A DNA stretch of 64,000 nt from Cupriavidus necator (GCA_022041995.1 CP074384.1:124001-188000), one strand, 5' to 3'. Shown: positions 47,702 through 59,296, counted from the first letter of the stretch. Numbers and translations are program-made. Notes: a model not told the origin generated them from the letters alone.

Positions 47702-48781
47702 GCGACAGAAGGAGCCTGGAAGAATGATCGAACGAGACACGGCTTTTGCCGGACATCCGCGAGCTGCGCCTCGATTCGCTCTTGCAGCTTTTCACCCTTT
47801 TGCAGGGGCCGCCTTGCCGCGCCAGTACGTTTGACATGACTCCACACCAATTCGTCCGGATTCAGATCCGGGGCGTAACCCGGCAGGAAATGAAGTGTGA
47901 GCTTGCCGCGCGTGGAGTCAACGTACTCGCGCACCAGCGCCTTCTTGTGCGCGGGCAGACTGTCGAGCACCAGATGCACCGGCTTCTTGCGATGCCGCAT
48001 CATCTTCTTGAGCAATTCGACGAAAAACTCGGCGTTGAGCGCTCCCTTGTAGGTGCAAAACCAGAAGGCTCCCTTCGCATTGACCGCCGACGCCGCGCTG
48101 ATCGACTGGCGCTGACCGGGGCGCTGCACCACAGGGGTCTGGCCACGTACACCCCAGGTCTTACCATGCACCGTGTCGGCGCGAAAGCCGGACTCGTCCC
48201 AGAAGAACTCTTCCGCGCCCTGCGCCTTAGCCTGACGGGCAATTGCTGGATAGGTGTCGTGCTGCCAGCGCTCGATCGCTTCGGGGTCGCGTTGGTAGGC
48301 CCGTTGCAATGGTTTCTGCGGCGTCAGCCCAAGTTTTGCCAGCAGTGCTCCCACCGCTGTCGTCCCCAGGCGCACACCAAACTTCTTCTCAATCAACTGC
48401 GCCACGATTGCGCGTGTCCACAACCCGAAATCAAGCCCGTACTGGCGCGGATCGCGCCCATTGACCCAGCGAAAACCTGCCGCTCCTGGGCTGGCGTCAG
48501 CGTTGGGGGCCGGCCAGTGGCCGGCGTCGAGCGCAGCGCATTGATACCCACGCCCGGTTTAAGGGCAGCGTTTATCCATTTATAGATCGTGGTGCGATTG
48601 AATCCGTAGGAGGCAATCACGTCTGCCGGCCGCTCGCCTTCACGAACCCGCTCAATCGCCATGAGGCGAATCGCCTCCAGCGTCTGATGATCAAATGTCC
48701 GTCCGTCTCGCTTCATGCACGATCCGACCGATGCAGGGCCCATGAAGTTCCAACTTGTCGACTAACTTACCGACCCATGAG
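47682..48781 (-). mobile_element. IS630-family insertion sequence type B, copy 2
   Basis: TA on each side (47680-47681 and 48782-48783). It is nearly identical to 36688-37788 and inserted into the tail of the type A element, making a nested IS pair between effector copies 4 and 5. Confidence 0.85.
47683..48743 (-). pseudogene. IS630-family transposase type B, frameshift in the DNA-binding half
   Basis: The N-terminal piece 48743-48480 carries the HTH. One A is missing at about 48475 (CGAAAACC for CGAAAAACC in copy 1). The second piece to 47683 has the whole DDE domain and the correct C terminus (GEKLQERIEAQLADVRQKP). Copies 1 and 2 thus carry complementary lesions. Confidence 0.85.
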
Positions 48782-48824
48782 TAACGCCCATTTCGATCGA
48801 AGAATCTTGTTCAGCCGCCGCAAC

Positions 48825-49265
48825 CTAGCGGCGCGGCCACAATGGCTGAAAGTGGCCGGGTGTATGAAGGATATGCACAAGCCGGCCTTGCTGACCAACA
48901 ACCGGATGCACTGTGAGCTGCCCGCTCGCATTGACCGCAATGGCCTGGATGCGTATGCCAAGGCTGCGCGCGAGCCCCCACCCGGCCTCGTACATGTCGA
49001 TGTCGCCATCCCTATCGGCCAGGCCCCTACGAAATAGCTCGCCCCGCAACCACTGCGCCTGTGCCTGGAGTTCGCTCGTCTGCTCCGTTGCCATCGCAGG
49101 CTCTCGCCTTATGTTGCGGCTGAGCTGAAGAGCTGTGTCTAGCAGGCAATTATTCTGCAGCCCGCTGGCCATCCCCATCTCAGCGTTTGATTGCGCCAGA
49201 AACTGTTCAAGACTGATGAGCAGGGGCCCCGAATTGAATTCGCCCAAGGATGGGGGAACGGGCAC
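48825..49265 (-). CDS. SKWP effector copy 5, OTU-like C-terminal module
   Basis: 146 codons, uninterrupted from PVPPSLGEFNSG through QNNCLLDTALQLSRNIRREP and RRGLADRDGDIDMYEAGW to GHFQPLWPRR. It differs from the copy 3 module at NIRREP and at one Arg in the former G tract. Confidence 0.5.
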   Translation of the reverse strand: MPVPPSLGEFNSGPLLISLEQFLAQSNAEMGMASGLQNNCLLDTALQLSRNIRREPAMATEQTSELQAQAQWLRGELFRRGLADRDGDIDMYEAGWGLARSLGIRIQAIAVNASGQLTVHPVVGQQGRLVHILHTPGHFQPLWPRR

Positions 49266-51616
49266 CTGAGCCGGCGAGGCACCCGCCAGGGGGGTCGTGC
49301 AGGCCGCTCAGCACGTCCGGTGCGCGCGGGGGGGAGGGGGGCCCAGTTGCTGCGAACAGCATGGCCAGGATCGGGGGCCGGGTGTGTCACGGCAGGCGCG
49401 CTCCGCGTGGCACCGTGCGGCCCGTAGGGTTGCCCGGTGTCCAGGTCGGAGCTGCGTGCTTGATCCGCGGCTGCGCCGCGATACGGCTGGTTCATCGGGC
49501 CGCCAGGCCTCTCGTCGGCAATGGATGGTTCCGCATAGAGATCGAAGGACAGGATCATCTCGATGCCCTGCGGGGGCGCCACGCGGGCTGCCGCGTCGCG
49601 CAGGTCCTGCTCCAGCGTCCCGCGCGGCACCGCATCAGGCGACAGTTGGCGCAGCCTTTCGTAGGTCCGGTGACCCTTCTCCTTGGCCTTCAGGCTATCA
49701 CGGGTGTGGAACTGGATTTCCCAGTCGGCGTCTTCGCCCTCAACGCGGGTGCGCACGTTCACATTCAGGCCAGCATAGCCGGTGCCCTCCCGGGTAAAGC
49801 TGTTGTTCACGCGCATGACCGTCATGCCGGCCCTTTGCAGACTGGTCAGGATCCTCCGGGCGTCCATGGCAAATCTCTCTGCACCGAGGATCACCTCATA
49901 GCGCAGACCATCGCGTACCCGCCTGGCGGCCTCCTGCGGTGTTTGCAGGCCCTGCTCGCGCTGTATCCGGGCAAGCTTCTCTTCAATGCTTTTCTTCTTC
50001 TTAAAGATAAACCTGCGCCAGCCGCCACCGTCCATGTCCGCGCGCAACTTCGCGCCGTGGTGCTCCAGCGCCTGCTGCAGCACAGGCCAGACCGCACCCT
50101 CGAGACGTTCAGCCTGGCTTCTGATCTGCTGGGCCAGTTGCGCAAGGGGGGCAGGCACGCGCGGCGTGGCTGACGCCTGGGGCCGCGGCTGCACCTTCAA
50201 TACCGTTTCCGGCTCCCAGTCCACGATATCTTCCACCCCCGCAGGAACGGGTAATGCACGGAAGGCCTCGCGCGCTGGCCCGAGCAACTTCCAGATCTCG
50301 TCGCCGGAGGCGCCATCGAATCCACGTCGTTGCGCCTGCTTGTACAGGTCGTGGTACTTCTCCTTGCATCTGAACGTTTGCTCTGTATGAAACTGGATTT
50401 CCCATGCGATGCCGTTTGGCTCCTTCAGCGTGACGCTCACCGCCTGGAAAGGGCTGCGGCCCCGCAGGAAGTGATTCGTGCGCCGGATCAGAGTATGCGC
50501 CTTCGCGAGCTGCGCCATGATCTGGCGATAGTCCCCCATAAACGTATCCGCGGGCAGCACCACACTGTAGCGCAGCGCATCGTTGACCAGCGCGCTGGCC
50601 TGGGCCAGGGTCCGGGGCGGCACTCCACCAATCAGCCGGGCCAGCTTGTCCTGCAGCGAGCGCGGCGACTTCAGCCTGTTCTTCTGTTCGCCCGCCAGAC
50701 CCGCCCGCGCGTGTCCGGGCTCACTGCACCCGTTCACGATGTCCTGCAGCCTCATCGTGATCCCCGGCTCGGCCAAACGGGCCCGTTCATTGAGCGCCAG
50801 CGCCTCTTGCTCAAGCGCCTCCCGGGAAACCTCCTGCGCCCGTTCGGCCGGCGTAGCCGGTACGCTGAGCAGCTCCGCCTGCTGCAGCGCCCGGACGGCG
50901 TCCTGCATGACACCCGCTGCCATCGTTGGCATCTGCCGCAGCGCAGCGTCTGCCCACTGTGGATCGAAGCGCCCGTGCCGTATTTCCGCCAACGTCGGCT
51001 TGCTGTACGGTACCCGACGCAGACGGTCGGGATACCGGCGTTCAGCCATTTCGCAACTCTCGATCACGCTTGTAAAGAGATCGGTGCCCGTGTCCGACTT
51101 CAGCGCGTCGGTGCCCACCTTTATGGCTATCGTAAACAGGTTGCGCATGGACAGCTCCGGCTCGCCCGGCACCAGCCCCGGCTGCCCCTCGGGGAACGCC
51201 GTACGCGACAGACGGCACACCGGGTAGTTGTCCAGCACCGCGTGCACACGCCCGGCCGTGTCGTCTGCCTGCTCATAGGCGCTCGCAAGTGCGGGGAACC
51301 CCTGCGCCAGCGCGGACGGAAGCTGCGGTGCCTGGACGCTGTCCCTGCCCAGCTGCATACACAGCTCATACAGCAGTTTCGCCGCCTCGCACGCTTGCGG
51401 CTCATGGGCTCGGTCAATCGCCTCATGCGCCTGCACCTGCAACTGCTGCAGCGCTGGTGCATCCTTGTCCCCCTGCAGCCGCCTGCGCAGTCCGTTGCGC
51501 AAATCACGCGCCACGCCGTCGTAGGTGCCGAACATCATGTTTCGCGCCATGGCCTCGCGCAGCTCATCGGGCTGCGCGAGAAAGCGCATGGCGAGCGTGG
51601 CGGCTTTACCCAGCAA
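49139..51616 (-). CDS. SKWP effector copy 5, RelA/SpoT-like domain piece
   Basis: 825 codons in the correct frame from LGKAATLAMRFLAQPDEL (after the G6 tract) through KVGTDALKSDTG and both RSH-like domains to RSNWAPLPPARTGR; the tail after the second linker C-tract is out of frame. Confidence 0.7.
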   Translation of the reverse strand: MLGKAATLAMRFLAQPDELREAMARNMMFGTYDGVARDLRNGLRRRLQGDKDAPALQQLQVQAHEAIDRAHEPQACEAAKLLYELCMQLGRDSVQAPQLPSALAQGFPALASAYEQADDTAGRVHAVLDNYPVCRLSRTAFPEGQPGLVPGEPELSMRNLFTIAIKVGTDALKSDTGTDLFTSVIESCEMAERRYPDRLRRVPYSKPTLAEIRHGRFDPQWADAALRQMPTMAAGVMQDAVRALQQAELLSVPATPAERAQEVSREALEQEALALNERARLAEPGITMRLQDIVNGCSEPGHARAGLAGEQKNRLKSPRSLQDKLARLIGGVPPRTLAQASALVNDALRYSVVLPADTFMGDYRQIMAQLAKAHTLIRRTNHFLRGRSPFQAVSVTLKEPNGIAWEIQFHTEQTFRCKEKYHDLYKQAQRRGFDGASGDEIWKLLGPAREAFRALPVPAGVEDIVDWEPETVLKVQPRPQASATPRVPAPLAQLAQQIRSQAERLEGAVWPVLQQALEHHGAKLRADMDGGGWRRFIFKKKKSIEEKLARIQREQGLQTPQEAARRVRDGLRYEVILGAERFAMDARRILTSLQRAGMTVMRVNNSFTREGTGYAGLNVNVRTRVEGEDADWEIQFHTRDSLKAKEKGHRTYERLRQLSPDAVPRGTLEQDLRDAAARVAPPQGIEMILSFDLYAEPSIADERPGGPMNQPYRGAAADQARSSDLDTGQPYGPHGATRSAPAVTHPAPDPGHAVRSNWAPLPPARTGRAERPARPPWRVPRRLRCPFPHPWANSIRGPCSSVLNSFWRNQTLRWGWPAGCRIIAC

Positions 51617-51624
51617 CGCGCCCC

Positions 51625-54600
51625 CCGCTGCTCGGCCATAATTTCGCGCGCCCGTCCCGCCTGGTAGCGGCCCCGTTCATCGATGGCCGGATGCGCAGTC
51701 TTGGGCGGCTTGAACGAGCGCTCCTCGCCCCGTCGCGCCTGGCGCGACTGCATGACGCGACCGATGTGGCCCACGAGAGCCGGATAGCCCGCATAGACGA
51801 ACGCATCGTCCCCGTCCGTGTCCATGCTCCGCTTGCGCAGCTCCGCAATCGGGATTGCCCCAAGCCGCCCAGGCAGCAGCACGTCCTTGACCCGCAGGCT
51901 GCCCGTGCTGAACATCTGCTGCGGCAGCGTGTCGCGCTCGCGCCGGCTCTTCCAGCGCGACAGCGTCTTCAGGTCCTCCCGCGAACAGGCCAGGTGCAGC
52001 CCCTGGTGGTCCGGATCCGGTGACCAGTAGCCCGGCGGCGGGATGATCAGCATGCCCTTGCTGTGCAGCATGTCGGCGCCCGTGCCCGAATCCTCATCGA
52101 ATCCCGTATAGCTGTACTGGATGGCGAAGCACTGGTCCAGAAACTGGGCCGTCACGTCCTCCTGATCGGGCGTAACGACCTGCGCGGCCGCAATGGGCAA
52201 CAGGTTCTCCTTATCGTACGGCGGTTTGCCCACCAGCACATCGCCCTGCAACTGCGCAAAGCCCGGCAGCGGAATCGTCGGCAGATACAGCCTGTCGTCA
52301 GCCGAGGGGACCGCGCGGATGCGCCGCCCCTGGTAGCCGCCGCTGACGGCCAGTTGGTACAGCGTCAGGCAGTCCACCGCCTGCGATGCGTGCCGGTCCA
52401 CCCCGTTCAGCCTGCGCTGCATCACCTCGCGCGCTTCGTCAAGCGCCGCCTCATCCCGCGGGAAATGCATCAGGGCCTGCGGTGGCAGCGTGTTAAATCC
52501 CGGCTGCTGCCCATCCACCAGCTTTTGCTGTGCCTCGTCGCCCCGTGCCTCCCTGACTGCCTCCCATGCCTCGATATGTTCGCGCACCACCGGAATGCGC
52601 ATCGCCACGTCCCATCTCAGAAACCCGCAGCCGTCATTTGGACAGAGCGCGATGCGCTCGTGGTGTGGCCCTTGAAGCCTGAAGGGGTGCTGCGGCCCGG
52701 GCACGTCCTCAAACCAGCCCAGCCGCAACGTGCCCTCCACCACATGGTCAGGTGGCACCATCTCCATGAGCGCGCGTTGCATGCGCGACCAGTCCTCGCG
52801 CTGCGGCGCCAGCTTCTGCGCCAGTTCCATGAAGGCGCTGCCTGGGGCACTGTCGGCATACCGCACTGCCGGCAGCACCGAAGCAGACGCGCTGCGGCCG
52901 GCGGCGATGTCCCGGGCTGACTTCCGCCGCCCCCGTGTCAGGCGGCTGCCGCCAAACATGTCGAAGCGCCAAGGCTCGTCTTTGTACTGGAACGTGCGCG
53001 CGAGCATGAAGGCGCTTAACTCCCCAGGCAGCCGCACCTCGACCAGCGGCTGACCGGTCAGGCGTGAATAAAACGAATACGCAGGCTCCGCCCCGTCGGA
53101 CGACGCGGCGGGCTCCAGCTCCCGTCCCTGCAAGTCGACCGTGACATGCGTGGTGTCGCCCCCACTCGGTTCGGGTGGTACGACGTTTCCCACCACTGTG
53201 CGCAGGCTCTCGTGGCGCGCTGCCAGATCGAACCGGCGAGGAGGGTAACGCGTCGTGAGGGCCTCCAGATGCGCCGCGCTGGCCAGCCGCAGATCCAGCG
53301 CGTCCAGGATCGCATCATCCGCCTCGATCTGCGCAATCAAGTTCCAGCTCTTTTCCTGCAGATCCGTCTCGATGAGCGGGCGCGTCCTGTCCAGCGTCTG
53401 TCGCACCCACTGCTTCAGAGTCTCCTGGTGCGTCTTCACCGACTCGCGTTCGCCGCTGATGTAGCGCGGCTTCCACTGGTGGGCCACCACGCTGTATGCC
53501 TTGAGCACCTGATACAGTGACAGGGCCGGACAGCGCGTGCCGCATGCTTCGTCGCCGTCCTTCAGGCGCAGCCCGGCACGAGCGCCTGCCCCGCCCGGGG
53601 CTTGGCGCAGATACGCGTCGATCTTGTGTTCTACGACTGGCTTCAGCGCGTCGAACGTCTGCAGGGCGCGCACCCGGTGGCGCTGCAACTGCGGGCTGCG
53701 CGCCAGCGGCAGCAGCCCCATGCACAGGGTGCCCACACTTTCCAGCGGTTCTTCGCGCAGCCGTCCTTCGAGACACAGCGTCATGACACGATCCAGCGCC
53801 GGCGTTGCGAGCAGCCGCAGCGCGTCGTGCATCCGCAGCTGGGCGAAAGCCTTGAGCAGCATACCCACATGGCGGCCCTCGGCGCTGTCGAAGCGTTCCG
53901 GGTACAGCTCCAGGTGCACCGCTACCCCCATCAGTACATCGCGTGCGAGAATGGCGTTCCCGTCTTCGTCCCGGCCGAGCCGCGCCAGCGCGTTGGCAAT
54001 CTGGCCGGTCTGGCCGAATTCGAACGCGCTCCACTCGAGCGGAGCCCAGCCCAGGCGTGCCGCCAGACACCACGCCGCTTCATGCAGGCCGCTTTCTTGC
54101 GGCCATCGGGACAGTGCGTGGAGGGTGCTGGCCACGGCCTGCGCATCCATCGACTCGCGCAGCCGCGCATTGCCCTCAGCCTCCGAGGTCAGACGATCGG
54201 CCAGCGCCAGCGCCGCGGCGCTGGCCTCGTCCGCGTCCGGCCACTTCGAAAACGCGTTCAGGGCATTGGACACATGTTTCGCCTCCATCGACTGGCACAG
54301 CTGGGGTTCCGAGCTAACGCGCTCGGCCAGCCGCAGCGCGGCGTCGCGGGCCTCGTCTTCGCCCGGCCACTTCGAGAGCGCATTGAGCGCGTTGGCCACG
54401 GCCCGCGCCTCCATCGACTGGCACAGCTGGGGTTCCGAGCTAACGCGCTCGGCCAGCCGTAGCGCGGCGTCGCGGGCCTTGGCCTGGTCCGGCCACTTCG
54501 AGAGCGCATTGAGCGCGGTGGTCACCTCCCGCGCCTCCATCGACTCGCGCAGCCGCGCATCGCCCTCAGCCTCCGAGGTCAGACGATCGGCAAGCGCCAG

Positions 54601-56715
54601 CGCCGCGGCGCTGGCCTCGTCCGCGTCCGGCCACTTCGAGAGCGCGTTCAGGGCGTTGGCCACATGTTTCGCCTCCATCGACTGGCACAGCTGGGGTTCC
54701 GAGCTAACGCGCTCGGCCAGCCGCAGCGCGGCGTCGCGGGCCTCGTCTTCGCCCGGCCACTTCGAGAGCGCATTGAGCGCGTTGGCCACGGCCCGCGCCT
54801 CCATCGACTGGCACAGCTGGGGTTCCGAGCTAACGCGCTCGGCCAGCCGTAGCGCGGCGTCGCGGGCCTTGGCCTGGTCCGGCCACTTCGAGAGCGCATT
54901 GAGCGCGGTGGTCACCTCCCGCGCCTCCATCGACTCGCGCAGCCGCGCATCGCCCTCAGCCTCCGAGGTCAGACGATCGGCAAGCGCCAGCGCCGCGGCG
55001 CTGGCCTCGTCCGCGTCCGGCCACTTCGAAAACGCGTTCAGGGCGTTGGCCACATGTTTCGCCTCCATCGACTGGCACAGCTGGGGTTCCGAGCTAACGC
55101 GCTCGGCCAGCCGCAGCGCGGCGTCGCGGGCCTTGGCCTGGTCCGGCCACTTCGAGAGCGCATTGAGCGCGTTGGCCACGTTCTGCCCGTCCATCGACTG
55201 GCACAGCTGGGGTTCCGAGCTAACGCGCTCGGCCAGCCGCAGCGCCGCCTTACGAGCCTCTTCCTTGTCCGGCCACTTCGAAAGCGCATTGAGCGCGGTG
55301 GCCACGGCCCGCGCATCCATCGACTGGCGCAGCCGCGCATTGCCCTCAGCCTCCGAGGTCAGACGATCGGCAAGCGCCAGCGCCGCGGCGCTGGCCTCGT
55401 CCGCGTCCGGCCACTTCGAAAACGCGTTCAGGGCGTTGGCCACGGCCAGCGCATCCATCGACTGGCGCAGCCGCGGGTCCGATGCGAGGCGACCGGCCAG
55501 CCGCAGCGCCGCGGCGCTTGCCTCGTCCGCGTCCGGCCACTTCGAAAACGCGTTCAGGGCGTTGGCCACTGCCTGCGCCTCCATCGACTGGCACAGCTGG
55601 GGTTCCGAGCTAACGCGCTCGGCCAGCCGCAGCGCCGCCTTACGAGCCTCTTCCTTGTCCGGCCACTTCGAGAGCGCGTTCAGGGCATTGGACACATGTT
55701 TCGCCTCCATCGACTGGCACAGCTTGGGTTCCGAGCTAACGCGCTCGGCCAGCCGCAGCGCCGCCTTACGAGCCTCTTCCTTGTCCGGCCACTTCGAGAG
55801 CGCATTGAGCGCGTTGGCCACGGCCCGCGCCTCCATCGACTGGCACAGCTTGGGTTCCGAGCTAACGCGCTCGGCCAGCCGCAGCGCCGCCTCACGAGCC
55901 TCTTCCTTGTCCGGCCACTTCGAGAGCGCATTGAGCGCGTTGGCCACGGCCCGCGCCTCCATCGACTGGCACAGCTTGGGTTCCGAGCTAACGCGCTCGG
56001 CCAGCCGCAGCGCGGCGTCGCGGGCCTTGGCCTGGTCCGGCCACTTCGAGAGCGCATTGAGCGCGTTGGTCACCTCCCGCGCCTCCATCGACTCGCGCAG
56101 CCGCGCATCGCCCTCAGCCTCCGAGGTCAGACGATCGGCAAGCGCCAGCGCCGCGTCGCGGGCCTCGTCCGCGTCCGGCCACTTCGAAAACGCGTTCAGG
56201 GCGTTGGACACATGTTTCGCCTCCATCGACTGGCACAGCTGGGGTTCCGAGCTAACGCGCTCGGCCAGCCGCAGCGCCGCCTTACGAGCCTCTTCCTTGT
56301 CCGGCCACTTCGAGAGCGCGTTCAGGGCATTGGACACATGTTTCGCCTCCATCGACTGGCACAGCTGGGGTTCCGAGCTAACGCGCTCGGCCAGCCGCAG
56401 CGCGGCGTCGCGGGCCTCTTCCTTGTCCGGCCACTTCGAGAGCGCGTTCAGGGCATTGGACACATGTTTCGCCTCCATCGACTGGCACAGCTGGGGTTCC
56501 GATGTGAGGCGCCGGGCCAGGCACCGTACCGCCTCGCTGGCCCGATGCGACGCCGGCCACTTTGAGAATGCATTGAGCGCGTTGGCAACATGCTGCCCGT
56601 CCATCCGCTGGCGCAGCTTTGCGTCCGATGTCACGCGTTCGGCCAGCCGCAGCGCCGCCTGACGCGCATCGGCTTCGTCAGGCCACTTCGAGAGAGCGTT
56701 GACCGTGATGGCCAC
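51625..56715 (-). CDS. SKWP effector copy 5, repeats and conserved middle piece
   Basis: About 1,700 in-frame codons (the open frame itself extends to 56952 and 51535). It covers all 20 SKWP repeats, the post-repeat block, CPNDGCGFLRWD and the DTDGD motif near 51820. It ends when the G6 tract shifts the frame into GARCWVKPPRSP. At least two thirds of this piece matches copy 3 almost exactly outside the repeats. Confidence 0.75.
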
Positions 56716-56735
56716 CCCAGCGCATTCATCGACTC
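54105..56735 (-). repeat. SKWP repeats, copy 5 (20 units)
   Basis: Twenty cores by my count. A block of three repeats (390 bp, roughly 54240-54630) is duplicated at 54630-55020; both blocks share the rare GCCGTAGCG variant where other repeats have GCCGCAGCG, so the duplication is recent. Confidence 0.85.
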
Positions 56736-57750
56736 GCGCAGCGGCGCGTCTGCCGCAACGCGCCTGGCCAGCTCCAGTGCGTTCTCCCTGACCCTGCCAT
56801 CGTCCGACCACTTGCTCAGGGCATTGAGCAGATTTGACATATCCTGTGCGTTCAGCCCCGGGATCAGACCATGCGATCGAAGATGCCTGACAAGACCGGA
56901 CACCGCATCGCAGCACGCCGGGCGCTCCGGCGCCTTGGACAGCGCATTGCACAGCATGGCGGCTTGCCGTCCGTTCAGCCTGTGCAGCGCGCCCGGCCTC
57001 AGCAGTTCGGTCGCGATGCTTCGCAGCGCTAGCCGGCAGATCTCGCTGTCGGCATGCTTGCTAAGCTTGTTGGCGAAATGCACGTAGCTTGCAGCCGGCG
57101 CGCCCCGGCACCAGTCGGTGTCCACAAGATAGTGCGCCGCCAGTTCAACCGCCTCGCGAACGTCGTTGGCCCGCGCAGGCGGTATGTTCCTGACCTTGTT
57201 CCTGACCTGCAGTTTCTGCAAATACAAGCCCAGGAAGTGCAGGTTGTCGCCGGCATAGTCTGGGCGCAGAAAGACCAGTGCCTGCCCGTAGCCGTTGCGC
57301 TGTGCCAGCACGTTCTCCCTTGCCATCCGGATGGCAAGTTCAGGGAAATCGGCATCCTTCGCGTTGCCGGAAAGCACTTGCTGCTGCGCATACCGTTGGT
57401 TCCTGAGCTGCCGGCCGAACTCGTGTTCAGGATACGTCAGGACTCTCCCCAGATTCCGGCTGCGGCGCTGTGGTTCGCTCGGCTCGATGCGCATCCTCGA
57501 GTGGTGCCTTTCATCCAGCGCTTCAATCGCATCGCGGGCCGGTCGCTTGCGCGATGGCGCCGCCGCGGCGATCTGATACCTCTCCATCCCGCTTGCAGCA
57601 AGGGTTGACCGCAGCTGCTGGTCCGGCAGGTTGCGCGTGCTGGGCGGCCACGACGACTGGGCCCTGCGGGGTGCATCGTCCGCTGCTCGGTCTGACACAG
57701 GCCTCCCGCTACTCGGCAAAGCGCGCAACGGATGTCCGGCAGTATCCTCG
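56715..57750 (-). CDS. SKWP effector copy 5, lead-in domain piece
   Basis: In-frame from about 57750 (first ATG-type start about 57728) through MERYQIAAAAPSRKR, the helical lead-in (here LHFLGLYLQKL where other copies have LHFLDLYLQKL) and the SKAP and SKWS units to MNALGVAITV, where a missing C near 56717 ends the frame. Confidence 0.65.
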
Positions 57751-57982
57751 TCCCCTGTGGCCGTGAAGCGAATGCCCTTTGCCGTTGAGGTCCGGAATAA
57801 GGCTGCATCCTGCGCTGCTGGCGACGCGCTGCCAGGCCTTCCCGCCGCGGCAACGCGTCAAGGACCGTGTCTGTCCTCCGGGACGCAGGTTCGGGCCGCG
57901 AAGTCGGGGACTGTCCGGGTGCAGCCTCGTCAATCTTCTGATCGCCACCAGCGTCCGGACTCGCCGGGCTGCCAATTCTCAT
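57750..57982 (-). CDS. SKWP effector copy 5, N-terminal leader piece
   Basis: About 77 codons from MRIGSPASPDAGGDQKID with the GGAGAAGGGG ribosome binding site upstream. The frame is lost at the C4 tract near 57752 and stays open out of register to 57437. The leader carries LDALPRREGLAARR as in copy 2; copies 3 and 4 have LDTLPRREDLAARR. Confidence 0.6.
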
Positions 57983-58478
57983 AGCTATGCCCCTTCTCCA
58001 GTAGTTACCTCGCAGGCCGTTGTAATAGCTTCCGCCGTTGTCATCGGATCGGGCGGGTAGACCGTTGAAACAAGAGGCCTATGTCGGGATAGTGGAATTA
58101 GGACGAGTAAGCTCCTGCTCAACAGCCATTACGGGGGACAATCCGGACTCTTGAGGAAACAAGACGGGCGCATCTCATGCTGGCGGTGTCGATCAAGAGC
58201 GGAGATGAACAAGCACAGCTGGGATATCGCATTGGAGTGTTTGGCATCTTGCCAGCATCATACTGAGGGCGTCGCGACGACGCTGCAAGATGCCATCGGT
58301 GGACGTCGTTTTGGCACGCAGGCAAGAAGGTGTCCTGATTCTCGATAACCTGAGGGTGAATCACAGCAAGCCGTCACCTCGCGTGCACCGGCTCGCACCG
58401 AACTGCAACTTCAAGGCTTTATCGTGGGTCTGCACAGTGTTCAGAGACAGCCGAGCGTATTCGATGTTACTTTCAGCA
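57983..58478 (-). other. Spacer of unit 5 between ART-like effector and SKWP gene
   Basis: Equivalent to 9054-9550. It includes the alternative effector C terminus (LYSAVEALIKRSNFSPNDAE, stop at 58361). Nothing else coding is seen and there is no hrpII box. Confidence 0.45.
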
Positions 58479-59069
58479 TCATTCGGTGAAAAATTCGACC
58501 GCTTTATCAGTGCCTCGACGGCGCTGTACAGGCACTTCTCTTGTCGTGTTATGTTGCAACAACTCAGCAAGGCGTGCGCTTGCTCTGCCGTGCCCGGGGT
58601 CTGGCAGGGTCGCCAGTATAGGGGGCTTCCTCCAAATGAAAGTTGTTCCCAACGCCGATCGTTCGCACCACCGCCGGCTGGTCAGCGTCGGCAAACATGG
58701 CAAACTCCTTCGCCATCTCTCGATCAGATGACAAGTAGTGGTGTTCGCCGAAGCAGTCACACCAGAGCTACTGAAATTCATCAGGAAATTTGCGCTTCCG
58801 CCATCTGTGGCTCCACTCCCTTTACGCTCGTTCACGAAGCCATTTCTGCGAAGAGATGACACGTGTTCGCGCTTGGTTCCATGCCAAAGAACGCTCTCCT
58901 GATAGACCCGTTTGGCAAATGGCACCAGACCATTCAAGGTCTCATTTGAATATGGTGATCGCGAAGATCCAGGCTTAGCTCTTTTCGCCTCAACGTCCGA
59001 CTCATACCCATCGGAACCATAGTCGCTTGAAGCTCGCGCTCCACCACGCTTAGAAATGCAGCCGCCCAT
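58479..59069 (-). pseudogene. Acylated ART-like effector (XopAI-like), copy d, double frameshift
   Basis: The MGGCISKRGG start and first ART motif WHGTKREHVSSL are intact. One G is missing near 58749 (GCTTCGGCGAAC for GCTTCGGGCGAAC), so the YLSSDREMAKEFA motif is lost. An extra C near 58622 then restores the frame of copy a for PILATLPDPGHGRASARLAE and the last residues. The open frame is 196 codons, but residues about 98-150 are scrambled and the product should be inactive. Confidence 0.65.
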
Positions 59070-59100
59070 GACAATGGAATACCGGTAGTGAATTTCCTCG

Positions 59101-59163
59101 ACTGTACGGACCTACAGCGTCAACGTCGCTCGATCACCGCGAAAAAATGTGCACTGACGCGAA
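59101..59163 (-). promoter_or_regulatory. hrpII box and -10 element, unit 5
   Basis: On the minus strand TTCG at 59163-59160 and 59143-59140 with 16 bases between, and TACAGT at 59106-59101. The sequence is the same as in unit 3. Confidence 0.75.
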
Positions 59164-59296
59164 ACGGATCAATGCCGTTTCATGCGGGAATGCGACGGTT
59201 CGGATGCACAACGGTGCTGAAACGGCACGTCGATCCTACGGTTCAATGTGTAAAAGCCGCGCCGCATCCCGAGCTGGTTGTGATGTGATGGACGAC

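Larger units (their letters stand above)
48825..57982 (-). pseudogene. SKWP-family giant type III effector (RipS/XopAD-like), copy 5, frameshifted
   Basis: Full locus with the longest array (20 SKWP cores), nominally about 3,050 residues. Breaks: C4 for C5 near 57752 in the leader, one C missing near 56717 (GCCACCCCAGCG for GCCACCCCCAGCG), the G6 tract near 51622, and linker C-tracts near 49290 and 49326-49345. The OTU-like end is whole. A T-to-G-type change near 49028 (CGTAGGGG) keeps tract 3 in frame by substitution rather than length. Confidence 0.8.
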
